Shown here: piece by piece, positions 17,975-27,060 of the stretch
How positions within the stretch are numbered: the stretch's first letter is position 1
Layout of the letters: each line of letters starts with the position of its first letter
Origin: an uncultured Tropicimonas sp.
GTDB taxonomy: Bacteria > Pseudomonadota > Alphaproteobacteria > Rhodobacterales > Rhodobacteraceae
Assembly (NCBI GenBank): GCA_947495685.1
Contig: CANLZY010000003.1
Location: 1 to 64,000, forward strand
Length of the DNA stretch: 64,000 nt
Reading direction: 5' to 3'
Translations under genes and position numbers: made by a program
Notes under the pieces: model-generated
Databases searched by the model: none
The model's input: only the letters and a program-made list of their open reading frames with translations
Told to the model about the DNA's origin: nothing

Positions 17975-19000
17975 ATGGACAAAAAGCAGTCAGATCCCGC
18001 CAAAGGCGTCGATGAAGGCCCTCTCGTTTGCAGCTTGGCCTATGACGGGCTGTGCATGTTCGAGTTCGGGATCAGTCTCGAGGTCTTCGCGCTGCCCCGC
18101 CCGGAGTTCCACACGTGGTATCGGCACAGGGTCGTCGCGGCAGAACCCGGCCCGCTTCGGGCCACGGGGGGCATCGCCGTGGCCACCGAGCATGATCTCT
18201 CTGCGCTGAGTGAGGCCAGTCTCATCCTTGTGCCCGGATGGCGGGGCATCGACACGCCGGTGCCGGCAGAACTCTGCCAGGCCCTTCAGGGCGCCCACCA
18301 GAACGGTGCGCGGATCGCGTCGATCTGTTCTGGCGTCTTTGTGCTCGCCGCCGCGGGTCTGCTGGACGGCGCAAGGGCCACAACGCACTGGCGCTATACG
18401 GATGCACTGGCCGAGCGCTATCCAAGTGTCGACGTCCGACCGGATGTCTTGTTCATCGACAACGGCTCGGTTCTGACTTCGGCCGGATCCGCGGCTGGCA
18501 TCGACCTTTGTCTCCATCTGGTGCGACAGGATTTCGGGGCAGCCAAGGCAAACGTCGTCGCCAAGAGATTGGTCATGGCCCCAATGCGAGAGGGCGGACA
18601 GTCCCAGTTCATCCCGGCGCCGGTCCCGCCTGAACGTGGCGGCCGCATTGCGCAGCTGCTGGATAGCGTGCGCGCGCAGCTTGACCGGCCATGGACCATC
18701 GCGGACATGGCAGATCACGCGGGTCTGAGTGAAAGGACATTGCTGCGCCGCATGTCGGAGCTTACCGGCGAAACACCTCAGAAATGGCTGGCACGGCAAC
18801 GGGTCGCGCTTGCCGCCGACCTGTTGGAAACGACCGACCTCGGCCTGGAAGACCTGTCTCACACGGCCGGATTTGCCAGTCAGGAAACTTTTCGTCGTGT
18901 TTTTCGTTCCATCCGCGGAATAACGCCCTCGCATCATCGAAAGAACTTTGGCGGTACGCCCGAAAGACGGGCTTGGCCGCGCCCCTTGCGAACAATGTGA
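17975..19000 (+). CDS. ftrA: FtrA/GlxA-family AraC-type transcriptional regulator (DJ-1/PfpI domain plus HTH)
   Basis: A 341-residue regulator. Residues about 15-180 form a DJ-1/PfpI class I glutamine-amidotransferase-like sensor domain with the nucleophile-elbow-like ASICSGVFVLAAAGLLDG; residues about 225-325 form an AraC HTH (WTIADMADHAGLSERTLLRR and a second helix pair ending in FRSIRGITPSHHRKNF). The opening YDGLCMFEFGISLEVFALPR and EPGPLRATGG are close to FtrA proteins. The first Met of the conserved region is at 17975, which avoids a long arginine-rich upstream extension antisense to the rhodanese gene. Divergent arrangement suggests it activates that rhodanese. Confidence 0.83.
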   Translation: MDKKQSDPAKGVDEGPLVCSLAYDGLCMFEFGISLEVFALPRPEFHTWYRHRVVAAEPGPLRATGGIAVATEHDLSALSEASLILVPGWRGIDTPVPAELCQALQGAHQNGARIASICSGVFVLAAAGLLDGARATTHWRYTDALAERYPSVDVRPDVLFIDNGSVLTSAGSAAGIDLCLHLVRQDFGAAKANVVAKRLVMAPMREGGQSQFIPAPVPPERGGRIAQLLDSVRAQLDRPWTIADMADHAGLSERTLLRRMSELTGETPQKWLARQRVALAADLLETTDLGLEDLSHTAGFASQETFRRVFRSIRGITPSHHRKNFGGTPERRAWPRPLRTM

Positions 19001-19365
19001 AGTCGCCCGGAATGACGACCTTGAAGGTACGCGACCCGGGTGGAGCCTACAGGCCGGGTCGTCCTTGGAGTCGCTTCGGGCCAACCAGGAGCCAATGGAA
19101 GCCAGCAATGGCGGAGGTTGTCGGCGTCCGCGAAGTCCTGATCGCGCAGCGCAAGCAGCCCGTGTCAAGGAACACTTCCTGACCCTCGGCAGCGCCGAGA
19201 TCCAGACTGTTATCTGAAGAAGAACGGGACGTGATCCGCCTCCTGCCCTAGAATGGCGCAACAAGGCCCGTAATTTTGTCACTAATCTGGGAGACGAATG
19301 TTCTTTTCGGAGTTGCAAACGGTCTGTCGAGGCATGATATCCGCAACGGGATCGAAAGGTACACG
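19001..19365. other. Gene-free interval
   Basis: No protein family or RNA gene is recognisable between the FtrA gene and the ExoD gene. Codon-like statistics are poor in all frames. The last 60 bases probably hold the exoD promoter, but no firm element is named. Confidence 0.4.
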
Positions 19366-19986
19366 ATGGACAGCCATACCGCGATGCGAAGAAGACCTTC
19401 ACTTTCCCTCCCGATCCTGCGGAACTCGCGCGATCAGCATCGTGCGGGGACCCTGACGCTTGGAAACCTGATAACGTCGCTGGGCGAGGCATCCTTTGGA
19501 TGGGCTATCGTCGTGTTCTCGCTGTTGACATTGCTGCCGCTGCCGCCCGGGTCGTCGGTCATAACGGCGCTTCCGCTCCTGTTGACGACGGTCCAGATGA
19601 TGCTCGGCTATCCGTTTGTACGGCTTCCGAAGGCATTGGCGCGCATGACCCTCGATCCGGACAAGTTGCGACGGACGGTGTTGCGCCTTCGACCCGTCAC
19701 ACGCAGGTTGGAACGTGTGCTGACAAGGCGACGCACTTCCATTTTTGCGCCAAGGAAAGAGCGTCTGATCGGAGTGTTGCTCTTCGTGATCGCGTTCGCG
19801 CTCTTCTTGCCGGTACCCTTCAGCGGCTGGTTCCCGGCCGTTTCGCTCTTTATTGTCGGTGTCGGCTTCGTGGAGCGCGATGGGCTGGCCACCATGGTGG
19901 GCCTGGCCCTCGGCACCGCGTCGGTTCTGCTCACGGGAATCCTCCTGATCTCGATTGCGGCCGGCGCGGAAACCATGATTCATTGA
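19366..19986 (+). CDS. exoD: ExoD-family membrane protein
   Basis: A 206-residue inner-membrane protein of the exopolysaccharide synthesis ExoD family, first described in rhizobia as needed for exopolysaccharide production and alkali tolerance. The N-terminal SLGEASFGWAIVVFSLLTLL and LPPGSSVITALPLLLTTVQM, the FVRLPKALARMTLDPDKLRR loop, and the C-terminal PVPFSGWFPAVSLFIVGVGF hairpin match the family. About five transmembrane segments are visible. The ATG at 19366 has GAAAGG six bases upstream; an upstream in-frame start has no such site. It is monocistronic by position. Biochemical function is unknown. Confidence 0.85.
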   Translation: MDSHTAMRRRPSLSLPILRNSRDQHRAGTLTLGNLITSLGEASFGWAIVVFSLLTLLPLPPGSSVITALPLLLTTVQMMLGYPFVRLPKALARMTLDPDKLRRTVLRLRPVTRRLERVLTRRRTSIFAPRKERLIGVLLFVIAFALFLPVPFSGWFPAVSLFIVGVGFVERDGLATMVGLALGTASVLLTGILLISIAAGAETMIH

Positions 19987-20473
19987 CCCCCGGAAATCTC
20001 GGAAATCCCGACCTGTGTCCTTTCCGCGGTCGGGCCCCACTTGCCGGAATGGCGCCGGTTTCCAACGTCACATTCCTGCCCTTCCACCCGACGTGATCGC
20101 TTCGCGGTATTGCGGGCTCTTGGCAATTGTTCTTCATTGAATTGATCGCAAGCAAAAAAGCCGGGCGTGCCTTGGCTGACGATTGGCTGGTCTCAATCGG
20201 CAGACAGGAGAGAACCACATCGGTGCGTGTGCGAATGAGCGATGCCATGCGCATTGCAGGATCAACGCCAAGGCGCAAAAGGCCCCTGTCCGGACGATCA
20301 AGCGTTGTGCAGGCGACGGGCGCGAGATCCCAAAGGGGCGCCCACTCACTTGGGATCGTGACATTCGGACGTTGCCAAGTCTCGGTGATCGAGGGCTGGC
20401 TTGTGCATTACCGCCTGGCGACACCGCCGCGGCTGCGGCAATGCGTCGTTGGAGATGCGCCAGGAAACCCTTT
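19987..20473. other. Gene-free interval upstream of the ribose operon
   Basis: No gene is recognised. The interval between exoD and rbsD is long (about 550 bases) and probably holds the rbs promoter; the LacI-type operator just downstream is listed separately. Confidence 0.4.
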
Positions 20474-20489
20474 GCGCAAACGTTTTTCT
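20474..20489. promoter_or_regulatory. LacI-family operator upstream of rbsD
   Basis: GCGCAAACGTTTTTCT contains the CG-centred AAACGTTT core (20478-20485) typical of LacI/RbsR-type operators. It lies about 50 bases before the rbsD start codon. The natural partner is the LacI-family regulator encoded inside the same operon at 24413-25405. The outer arms are imperfect. Binding is inferred. Confidence 0.55.
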
Positions 20490-20534
20490 ATGCGTAACCT
20501 CGTGCAATGCGACGCTGCCGTGATGGAGGAGATC

Positions 20535-20954
20535 ATGAGAAAAGCGACTTTGCTGAGCGCACCGATTGCACGTGTCATCGCCCATATGGGTCACACGGAC
20601 ACCCTGTGCATTGGCGATGCCGGCCTGCCGATCCCGACCGATGTGGAGCGGATCGATCTCGCGGTGATCAAGGGTCTTCCGCGCTTCATGGATGTCCTGG
20701 AGGCGGTTACTGGCGAACTGTGCGTGGAACGCGTGACCATCGCCCAGGAGCTGGCAGACAAACAGCCGGCATTCCATGCGCGCGTGATGGAGCATATCGC
20801 GGCGCTGGAGGCCGCTCAGGGCAATACGATTTCCGTCGGCCTGGTGTCACATGAGGCATTCAAGGAGCGAACAGGGCACTGCAAGGCAGTGGTGCGCACC
20901 GGCGAGGTGACACCCTTTGCGAACATCATCCTCCATGCAGGCGTAACCTTCTGA
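20535..20954 (+). CDS. rbsD: D-ribose pyranase RbsD
   Basis: A 139-residue RbsD/FucU-family mutarotase that converts beta-pyranose to furanose ribose in the cytoplasm so that ribokinase can use it. The signature is clear: LLSAPIARVIAHMGHTDTL with the catalytic histidine, and IGDAGLPIPTDVERIDLAV. The C-terminal VVRTGEVTPFANIILHAGVTF is the family ending. The ATG at 20535 follows GGAGGAG. It is the first gene of a ribose operon, 20 bases before rbsA, as in classical rbs operons. Confidence 0.93.
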   Translation: MRKATLLSAPIARVIAHMGHTDTLCIGDAGLPIPTDVERIDLAVIKGLPRFMDVLEAVTGELCVERVTIAQELADKQPAFHARVMEHIAALEAAQGNTISVGLVSHEAFKERTGHCKAVVRTGEVTPFANIILHAGVTF

Positions 20955-20974
20955 CAGACGGGAAAGGACGCGAG

Positions 20975-22480
20975 ATGACCGCACTTCTCGAACTACACGC
21001 CGTCGACAAGGCGTTCGGGGCCGTTCGCGTCCTGCGGGGCGTGGATTTCACCGTCGAGCCCGGCCGTGTGGTGGCGCTTGCGGGCGAGAATGGCGCCGGA
21101 AAATCGACGTTGATGAAGATCATCACCGGCATTTATCGGCGTGACGCCGGCAGCATGCTGTACCGCGGTCAGGACATGCAGTTCACGACCGCGCGCCAGT
21201 CGATGGATGCCGGGATCGCGATGATCCACCAGGAGTTGAACCTGCTTCCGGCACTGAGCGTGGGAGAGAACATCTTCCTCGGACGCGAACCAGTGGATCG
21301 TACCGGGCGCATCCAGTGGAGCGAAATTGACCGAGAGGCGCGATATTGGTTGGCGCAACTCAAGCAGGACATCGATCCGCGCACCGAGACAGGCAGGCTG
21401 TCCATTGCGCAGCAACAGATGGTGGAGATTGCACGGGCGCTATCGATGAACGCCGAAGTCATCATCATGGACGAACCGACGGATTCGCTCACGGATGTCG
21501 AGACGAAGATCCTCTTTGACGTGGTTGGCCAGTTGAAGGCCGACGGCAAGGGGCTGGTCTTCATCTCTCACAGGTTGGGCGAGATCTTCCAGATGTGCGA
21601 CGACGTCGCGATCCTTCGGGACGGCAACATGGTGCACCAGGGTCCGGTGGCCGAGATCGACGAGGACACCCTGATCCGGCACATGGTGGGTCGGGAACTC
21701 TCCGACCAATACCCCTTTGTTCCGGCCAAGCCTTCCGATGTGCGCCTGAAGGTCGAGAACCTCGTCGCCAAGGGCGTGCGCAAGATGTCCTTCGAAGCGC
21801 GGGCCGGCGAGGTCGTGGGCTTTGCCGGACTTGTGGGTGCAGGTCGTACGGAATTGGGCAAGGCGATCTACGGCGCGAACCCGGTTCGCTCCGGCCGGGT
21901 CGAGATCGACGGCGTGGAAATGCAGTTGCGCAGCCCGCGCGATGGCGTTCTCGCCGGGATTGGGTACGTGACCGAGGACCGCAAGCTCGAAGGACTGATC
22001 CAGTCGCACGGGCTTCGGCGCAACATGTCGCTGACCGGCCTGTTCCGATTCACCGGTCGCTCGGGGCACATCGACAAGCGGGCCGAACGGGAAGAGATCA
22101 CCGAGTACATCAACGCCTTCTCGATCAAGACACATGGCATCGATGCCATCGTCTCGCAGCTTTCGGGCGGCAACCAGCAAAAGGTGTCGATCGCCAAGTC
22201 GCTGGTGCCGCAACCGCGCATCCTGATCCTCGACGAGCCCACACGCGGTGTCGATGTCGGGGCAAAGCGCGAAATCTACACGCTCATCAATGAACTCAAG
22301 GCGCAAGGTCTCTGCATCCTGCTGATGTCGTCGGACATGCCGGAACTGCTCGGCATCTCCGATCGGATTCTCGTCATGTCGAACGGGTTGCTCACCGGCA
22401 GCTTCGACCGCGACGAGGCGGATCAGGAAACCATCATGCGCTGCACTGTGGCCGGGCTGACAGAGGGAACGGTTGAATGA
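20975..22480 (+). CDS. rbsA: Ribose ABC transporter ATP-binding protein RbsA
   Basis: A 501-residue sugar ABC ATPase with two fused nucleotide-binding domains. The first has an intact Walker A (GENGAGKST near 37) and a Walker B with IIMDEPTDSLTD. The second has a degenerate Walker A (GAGRTELGKAIYG) but an intact signature LSGGNQQKVSIAKSL and ILDEPTRGVDVGAK, the usual asymmetry of RbsA/MglA proteins. It powers ribose import with RbsC and RbsB. The stop overlaps the rbsC start by ATGA. Confidence 0.93.
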   Translation: MTALLELHAVDKAFGAVRVLRGVDFTVEPGRVVALAGENGAGKSTLMKIITGIYRRDAGSMLYRGQDMQFTTARQSMDAGIAMIHQELNLLPALSVGENIFLGREPVDRTGRIQWSEIDREARYWLAQLKQDIDPRTETGRLSIAQQQMVEIARALSMNAEVIIMDEPTDSLTDVETKILFDVVGQLKADGKGLVFISHRLGEIFQMCDDVAILRDGNMVHQGPVAEIDEDTLIRHMVGRELSDQYPFVPAKPSDVRLKVENLVAKGVRKMSFEARAGEVVGFAGLVGAGRTELGKAIYGANPVRSGRVEIDGVEMQLRSPRDGVLAGIGYVTEDRKLEGLIQSHGLRRNMSLTGLFRFTGRSGHIDKRAEREEITEYINAFSIKTHGIDAIVSQLSGGNQQKVSIAKSLVPQPRILILDEPTRGVDVGAKREIYTLINELKAQGLCILLMSSDMPELLGISDRILVMSNGLLTGSFDRDEADQETIMRCTVAGLTEGTVE

Positions 22481-23436
22481 AACGATCTTTTGATCTCAAG
22501 GCATTTGCCTTGGAAAACATCCCGCTGATCGGTCTGATCGTGCTGATGGCAGCGGTGTCGCTCTATTCGCCCAACTTCCTGAGCGTCGACAACCTGCTCA
22601 ACATCCTGCGGCAGACCTCAATCAACGCCATCATCGCCATGGGCATGACCTTTGTCATTCTGACGGCGGGCATCGACCTGTCGGTCGGATCGATCCTGGC
22701 ATTCGCCGGTGCGGTCTGTGCGTCGATGATTGCTGCGGACACGCCGCTCATGGTTGCGCTACTGACCACACTGGTCATCGGTGGCGCCCTCGGGGCGGCG
22801 TCGGGAACGATCGTTGCCTATTTTGGCGTGCAGGCCTTCATCGCCACGCTGGTCGGCATGACCATGGTGCGCGGGCTGGTACTCGTCTACACCGACGGTC
22901 GGCCGATCTCGACCGGCAATTTCGACGTCGCCAACAGCTTCTACGAGGTCGGCGGCGGCTATGTTGCGGGCATCCCGATCCCCGTTATCATCGCCGGATT
23001 TGTCTTTCTCATCTGCTGGTACGTGCTCAACAACACCCGCATTGGCCGTTATGTCTATGCCATCGGTGGCAATGAACAGGTGGCGCAGCTGGCTGGCGTG
23101 AACGTCGCCCGAGTGAAGGTCATTGTCTATGCCATCTCGGGTGCGCTCGCCGCCCTTGCCGGCATAATCCTGACCGCGCGGCTCGAATCTGCACAGCCGA
23201 CCGCGGGCCTTGCCTACGAGCTTGACGCGATTGCAGCGGTCGTGCTCGGCGGTACATCGCTTGCTGGTGGACGCGGCCGGATCACGGGCACCCTGATTGG
23301 TGCCCTCATCATCGGCGTGCTCAACAATGCGCTGAACATCATGGATGTGTCGTCCTACTATCAGATGATCGCAAAGGGCGCCGTCATCCTGCTTGCCGTG
23401 GTCCTCGATGGTCGCAGCAAAACAACGTCCAAGTAA
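22477..23436 (+). CDS. rbsC: Ribose ABC transporter permease RbsC
   Basis: A 319-residue inner-membrane permease of the RbsC/AraH family with eight to ten transmembrane segments. Family signatures are [20 protein letters not shown], the coupling segment [20 protein letters not shown], and [20 protein letters not shown] near the C-terminus. It overlaps rbsA by four bases, indicating translational coupling, and is followed 32 bases later by the binding protein. Confidence 0.93.
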   Translation: MKRSFDLKAFALENIPLIGLIVLMAAVSLYSPNFLSVDNLLNILRQTSINAIIAMGMTFVILTAGIDLSVGSILAFAGAVCASMIAADTPLMVALLTTLVIGGALGAASGTIVAYFGVQAFIATLVGMTMVRGLVLVYTDGRPISTGNFDVANSFYEVGGGYVAGIPIPVIIAGFVFLICWYVLNNTRIGRYVYAIGGNEQVAQLAGVNVARVKVIVYAISGALAALAGIILTARLESAQPTAGLAYELDAIAAVVLGGTSLAGGRGRITGTLIGALIIGVLNNALNIMDVSSYYQMIAKGAVILLAVVLDGRSKTTSK

Positions 23437-23468
23437 TCCCACATGACACAAATCTGGAGGAAACCGTC

Positions 23469-24347
23469 ATGAAGAAGCTCTTTGGTCTCGCAACGGCCAC
23501 CGCACTGCTCCTGGGCACCACTGCCCCGAGCTTTGCCGCCGACACGCTGGCGCTGGTCGTCTCGACCCTGAACAACCCGTTCTTCGTCACGCTCAAGGAG
23601 GGTGCGGAAGGCAAGGCATCCGAGCTGGGATACGAGCTTCTGGTGCTCGATAGCCAGAACGACCCGGCCAAGGAACTGGCCGCTGTCGAAGACGTGCTGA
23701 ACAAGGACGTCAAACTGCTGTTGATCAACCCGACCGATTCCGACGCCGTTCGCAGCGCCATCCGTGCCGCCAACCGCAAGGATGTCCCGGTTGTGACCCT
23801 CGACCGCGGCGCCTCGGGCGGTGATGTCGTCAGCCACGTGGCCTCCGACAACATACAGGGCGGCATGGCTGCAGCCCAACTGATTGCCGAGGCACTCGGC
23901 GGCAAGGGCAAGGTCGTGGAGTTGCAGGGCGTTCCCGGCACCTCTGCTGCGCGTGACCGCGGTGAAGGCTTCAACAAGGGCATCGACGCGACCGACATCG
24001 AGATCGTCGCCTCGCAGACCGCCGATTTTGACCGCACCAAGGGCCTGAACGTGATGGAGAACATCCTCCAGGCACAGCCCGAGATCGACGCAGTCTTTGC
24101 CCATAACGACGAGATGGCACTCGGCGCGATCAAGGCAATCGAGGGTTCCAAGCGCGAGATCATGGTTGTTGGCTTCGATGGCACGGACGACGCAGTCGCC
24201 GCCGTCAAGGACGGCTCGATGGCCGCGACGGTTGCCCAGCAAGCCGCGATGATCGGTGCGCTTGGTGTCGAAACCGCCGACAAGATCCTGAAGGGCGAAT
24301 CCGTTCCGGATTACACCCCGGTTCCGCTCCAACTGATCCGCAAGTAG
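23469..24347 (+). CDS. rbsB: D-ribose-binding periplasmic protein RbsB
   Basis: A 292-residue periplasmic binding protein. Residues 1-23 are a signal peptide ([20 protein letters not shown]...). The mature protein begins [20 protein letters not shown], matching ribose-binding protein, and contains the ligand residues in [32 protein letters not shown] and [15 protein letters not shown]. It delivers ribose to RbsAC. A GC-rich hairpin follows the stop, which would favour higher expression of this gene than of the downstream regulator. Confidence 0.93.
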   Translation: MKKLFGLATATALLLGTTAPSFAADTLALVVSTLNNPFFVTLKEGAEGKASELGYELLVLDSQNDPAKELAAVEDVLNKDVKLLLINPTDSDAVRSAIRAANRKDVPVVTLDRGASGGDVVSHVASDNIQGGMAAAQLIAEALGGKGKVVELQGVPGTSAARDRGEGFNKGIDATDIEIVASQTADFDRTKGLNVMENILQAQPEIDAVFAHNDEMALGAIKAIEGSKREIMVVGFDGTDDAVAAVKDGSMAATVAQQAAMIGALGVETADKILKGESVPDYTPVPLQLIRK

Positions 24348-24364
24348 GTTCCACTTACGAGACA

Positions 24365-24392
24365 GCGCGGGGACGGTTCGCCGCCCCCGCGC
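24365..24392 (+). promoter_or_regulatory. UUCG-capped RNA hairpin after rbsB
   Basis: GCGCGGGG pairs with CCCCGCGC, with an inner CGG/CCG extension closed by a TTCG tetraloop and one internal mismatch. No T-tract follows, so it is more likely a 3'-end stabiliser or partial attenuator that lifts rbsB mRNA over the distal genes than a full terminator. Such elements are common after ABC binding-protein genes. Confidence 0.45.
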
Positions 24393-24412
24393 AATCCGAA
24401 AGCGAGGCTGCA

Positions 24413-25405
24413 ATGGCGAGCATCAAGGATGTGGCACAGGCTGCGGGCGTCTCCGTCTCGACCGTCTCCCACGTCATCAACAAGACACGGTTTGTATCCC
24501 TCGAAACAGCCGCCGCGGTCACCAAGGCCGTTGACGAACTGGACTATCGGCCGAGCTACCTGGCGCGTGCGCTCAAGAGCAAGCGCACCCAGACGCTGGG
24601 CATGCTTGTGACCTCCTCGACCAATCCGTTCTTTGCCGAGGTGATCAGCGGCGTGGAAGAAGGCTGTTTCCAGGCCGGCTACAGCCTGATCCTGTGCAAT
24701 TGTGGCGACCAGCCGGGCCGCCAACGCAGCCACCTCGAAACCCTGATGCAGAAACGGATCGACGGGCTTGCAGTCATGACAACCCGCCGCGACGAGGATT
24801 TCCAGGCCGAACTCAGCAGCCTCGGGACAATGCCTCGTGTCGTGCTTGATTCCGCCCCCATGGCGCATGCCTGCGCGATCGGGGATGACTCCGTTACCGG
24901 AGGCCGGTTGGCCGCCGAATTCCTGCTTTCCCACGATCACACACTCATCGGTTGCCTGACCGGCCCGGTGACGCATCCACGCTCGAAGGATCGCCTTGAC
25001 GGTTTCGAAACCGGGCTGCGTGGGAAAGGAATGTCGCTGGACCACGACCTCGTCATTGCCGGCGATCTCACTGCGCACGGCGGATACGAAGCCATGCGGT
25101 GCCTGTTGGACAAGGGAAAGGTTCCGACCGCAGTCTTCGCCTTCAATGACCTGATGGCCATGGGGGCCTATCGCGCAATCCTTGAGCGCGGCCTGTCCAT
25201 CCCTGCGGACATTTCGGTTGTCGGCTATGACGACCTGGAGATCGCGGCATACATGGTTCCGGCGCTCACCACGATCCGGCAGCCGGGCTTCGACCTCGGG
25301 TTGGAGGCCGCCGAAATCCTGATCGGCAATCTGAAGAACGGATCAGACCTGCCAGAAATCATCCGCAAGACGCCGGAACTCGTTGTCCGAGAATCGGTGA
25401 AATAG
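24413..25405 (+). CDS. rbsR: LacI-family transcriptional regulator of the ribose operon (RbsR-like)
   Basis: A 330-residue LacI-family repressor. The N-terminal HTH is canonical (SIKDVAQAAGVSVSTVSHVI, hinge LDYRPSYLARALKSKRT) and the effector domain resembles ribose-binding protein (LGMLVTSSTNPFFAEVISGV, PTAVFAFNDLMAMGAYRAI, DISVVGYDDLEIAAYM). It lies inside the rbs operon between rbsB and rbsK, so it is expected to respond to ribose or a phosphorylated product. The AAACGTTT operator before rbsD is its probable target. Confidence 0.88.
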   Translation: MASIKDVAQAAGVSVSTVSHVINKTRFVSLETAAAVTKAVDELDYRPSYLARALKSKRTQTLGMLVTSSTNPFFAEVISGVEEGCFQAGYSLILCNCGDQPGRQRSHLETLMQKRIDGLAVMTTRRDEDFQAELSSLGTMPRVVLDSAPMAHACAIGDDSVTGGRLAAEFLLSHDHTLIGCLTGPVTHPRSKDRLDGFETGLRGKGMSLDHDLVIAGDLTAHGGYEAMRCLLDKGKVPTAVFAFNDLMAMGAYRAILERGLSIPADISVVGYDDLEIAAYMVPALTTIRQPGFDLGLEAAEILIGNLKNGSDLPEIIRKTPELVVRESVK

Positions 25406-25421
25406 AGAAGCGAGCCACAGC

Positions 25422-26342
25422 ATGTCAATTGTCGTTCTCGGAAGCATAAATATCGATTTGACCACCTATGGTGCCCGCTTGCCGCGGCCAGGCGAGACCC
25501 TGCACGGCGATCGCTATGCGATCAGGTTGGGCGGCAAGGGCTGCAACCAGGCCGTTGCAGCCTCAAGACTTGGGGCTGCGACCGTGCTCGTCGGGCGTGT
25601 GGGCGCGGACGCCTTTGGGAAGCAGGCCCTTGCGGAGCTTGAAGCGTTTGATGTGCCCACCAGCGGTGTGCTGGTCGATGACACCGTGGAAACCGGAATC
25701 GCCGTGATCGGAGTCGACCGGCAGGCACAGAATTGCATCACCGTCATTGGCGGCGCCAACATGGCCATCGATGGCTCGGACGTGGAGCGCGCGCGCCCGA
25801 CGCTGGAGGCGGCCTCCGTGTTGCTCCTGCAACTTGAGACCCCGCTTTCGGCCGGATTGGCGGCTGCGGATATCGTGCGAAAAGCCGGAGGCCGAGTGGT
25901 TCTCGACCCGGCCCCCGCGCCCGCAGACGGCCTTCCAGCCGACGTGCTGGCACGGGTGGATCTGGTGACCCCGAACGAGACGGAAACAGAACTTCTGGTG
26001 GGTCTGCGCCCGACCAATCCCGAAGAGGCCGCGCAGGCCGCAACACTCCTGCGCCAGAAAGGTGTCGCTGCCGCGGTCGTCAAGCTTGGCGCGGCGGGCG
26101 TCTATTATCAGGATGCCGAAAGCGAAGGCTTCGTTTCTCCGTTCAAGGTTTCGAGCATTGATTCAGTGGCTGCCGGGGATTGCTTCAATGGCGGGCTGGC
26201 ATACGCGCTGAACACCGGATGCCCCCTCGGCAAGGCGATCCGGTTCGCAGCCGCCTGCGGAGCATTGTCGACAACCAGGGCCGGTGCTTCGAACTCCGCA
26301 CCAACCCGCGAAGAGGTCGAGTCGTTGTTGCGCCGGATGTGA
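25422..26342 (+). CDS. rbsK: Ribokinase RbsK
   Basis: A 306-residue PfkB-family sugar kinase. It shows the ribokinase N-terminus (VVLGSINIDLTTYGARLPRP), the substrate motif RLGGKGCNQAVAASRLGA, the nucleotide-binding VVKLGAAGVYY, and the catalytic anion hole DSVAAGDCFNGGLAYAL with the base aspartate. It phosphorylates ribose for the pentose phosphate pathway and completes the rbsDACBRK gene set. The Cys in GDCF, where Ala is usual, is a minor variation. The operon ends here, and the DNA beyond is decayed. Confidence 0.92.
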   Translation: MSIVVLGSINIDLTTYGARLPRPGETLHGDRYAIRLGGKGCNQAVAASRLGAATVLVGRVGADAFGKQALAELEAFDVPTSGVLVDDTVETGIAVIGVDRQAQNCITVIGGANMAIDGSDVERARPTLEAASVLLLQLETPLSAGLAAADIVRKAGGRVVLDPAPAPADGLPADVLARVDLVTPNETETELLVGLRPTNPEEAAQAATLLRQKGVAAAVVKLGAAGVYYQDAESEGFVSPFKVSSIDSVAAGDCFNGGLAYALNTGCPLGKAIRFAAACGALSTTRAGASNSAPTREEVESLLRRM

Positions 26343-26344
26343 CA

Positions 26345-27060
26345 CCATTTTGCCGGCATTCAGAACGTCCAACCCAGTTGAAAGGACCGTTCCCGCCACT
26401 CCTTCGCGCGGCGTTCGTCGTCGGCATGTCTGGCACCATCGTCATCGTATGAAAGCCCGCGCCCACCGGCACTTCTGCGGGAAGCAGGCTCTTGTCTTCG
26501 CCCAATGGCGCGTTCGGATCGACGCTGAGATGGACGGTCAAGCCTCCCCAGCCGCCGGCTGTGCCGATCAGGTAGCCCACGGGGGAGGCCCGCGTCCCGA
26601 GTACTTAGCGTTCGGGCGCTGTCGGGCAGGAAGGGCTTGGCCGATACAGCCTCGATTCTCATCTGGTTCCGGATCGCATTGACCTCGGCCACACCCTCCG
26701 GGCCGGACGCGTCCACCAACTTGCGCATGCAGATGACGACATAGGGTGTGTCGAACGTCGCCATGTCGAGCGCGTGGGGGCCACCTCGTTGGTGTAGCGA
26801 TCATGGTTGACGTTCAGCGCCGACATGTAGCGATTTCCAACGTCCGGCAAGATCTGCGTGACGCGATCCATCTGGATCATGGGTTGATCCTCGATGGGGG
26901 ACGGTTCACGGAAGTGAAGGAACCGGTTCACACCAACCGCGAACGCGATGCATTTTGCAAGTTCAGTATCAGTCGCAGCGCGGACGAAGGTGGCGTTTGT
27001 GGCCACCGTTGCACCTTCGTCGAAATTCCACAGGTGGATGGCCACGGCACCGATGGTCCA
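26345..27060 (-). pseudogene. DUF1254/DUF1214-domain protein pseudogene (several frameshifts)
   Basis: Read leftwards, three frames together give a family-like protein: NATFVRAATDTELAKCIAF and VNRFLHFREPSPIEDQP, then ILPDVGNRYMSALNVNHD and FDTPYVVICMRKLVDASGP (DUF1254-like), then VGYLIGTAGGWGGL and SVDPNAPLGEDKSLLPAEVP (DUF1214). At least two frameshifts (about 26770 and 26600) separate the pieces, and the C-terminal third is unreadable. The order and spacing agree with intact DUF1254-DUF1214 proteins, which are exported proteins of unknown function. The recognition is mine from motif memory, not from a search. Confidence 0.5.
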
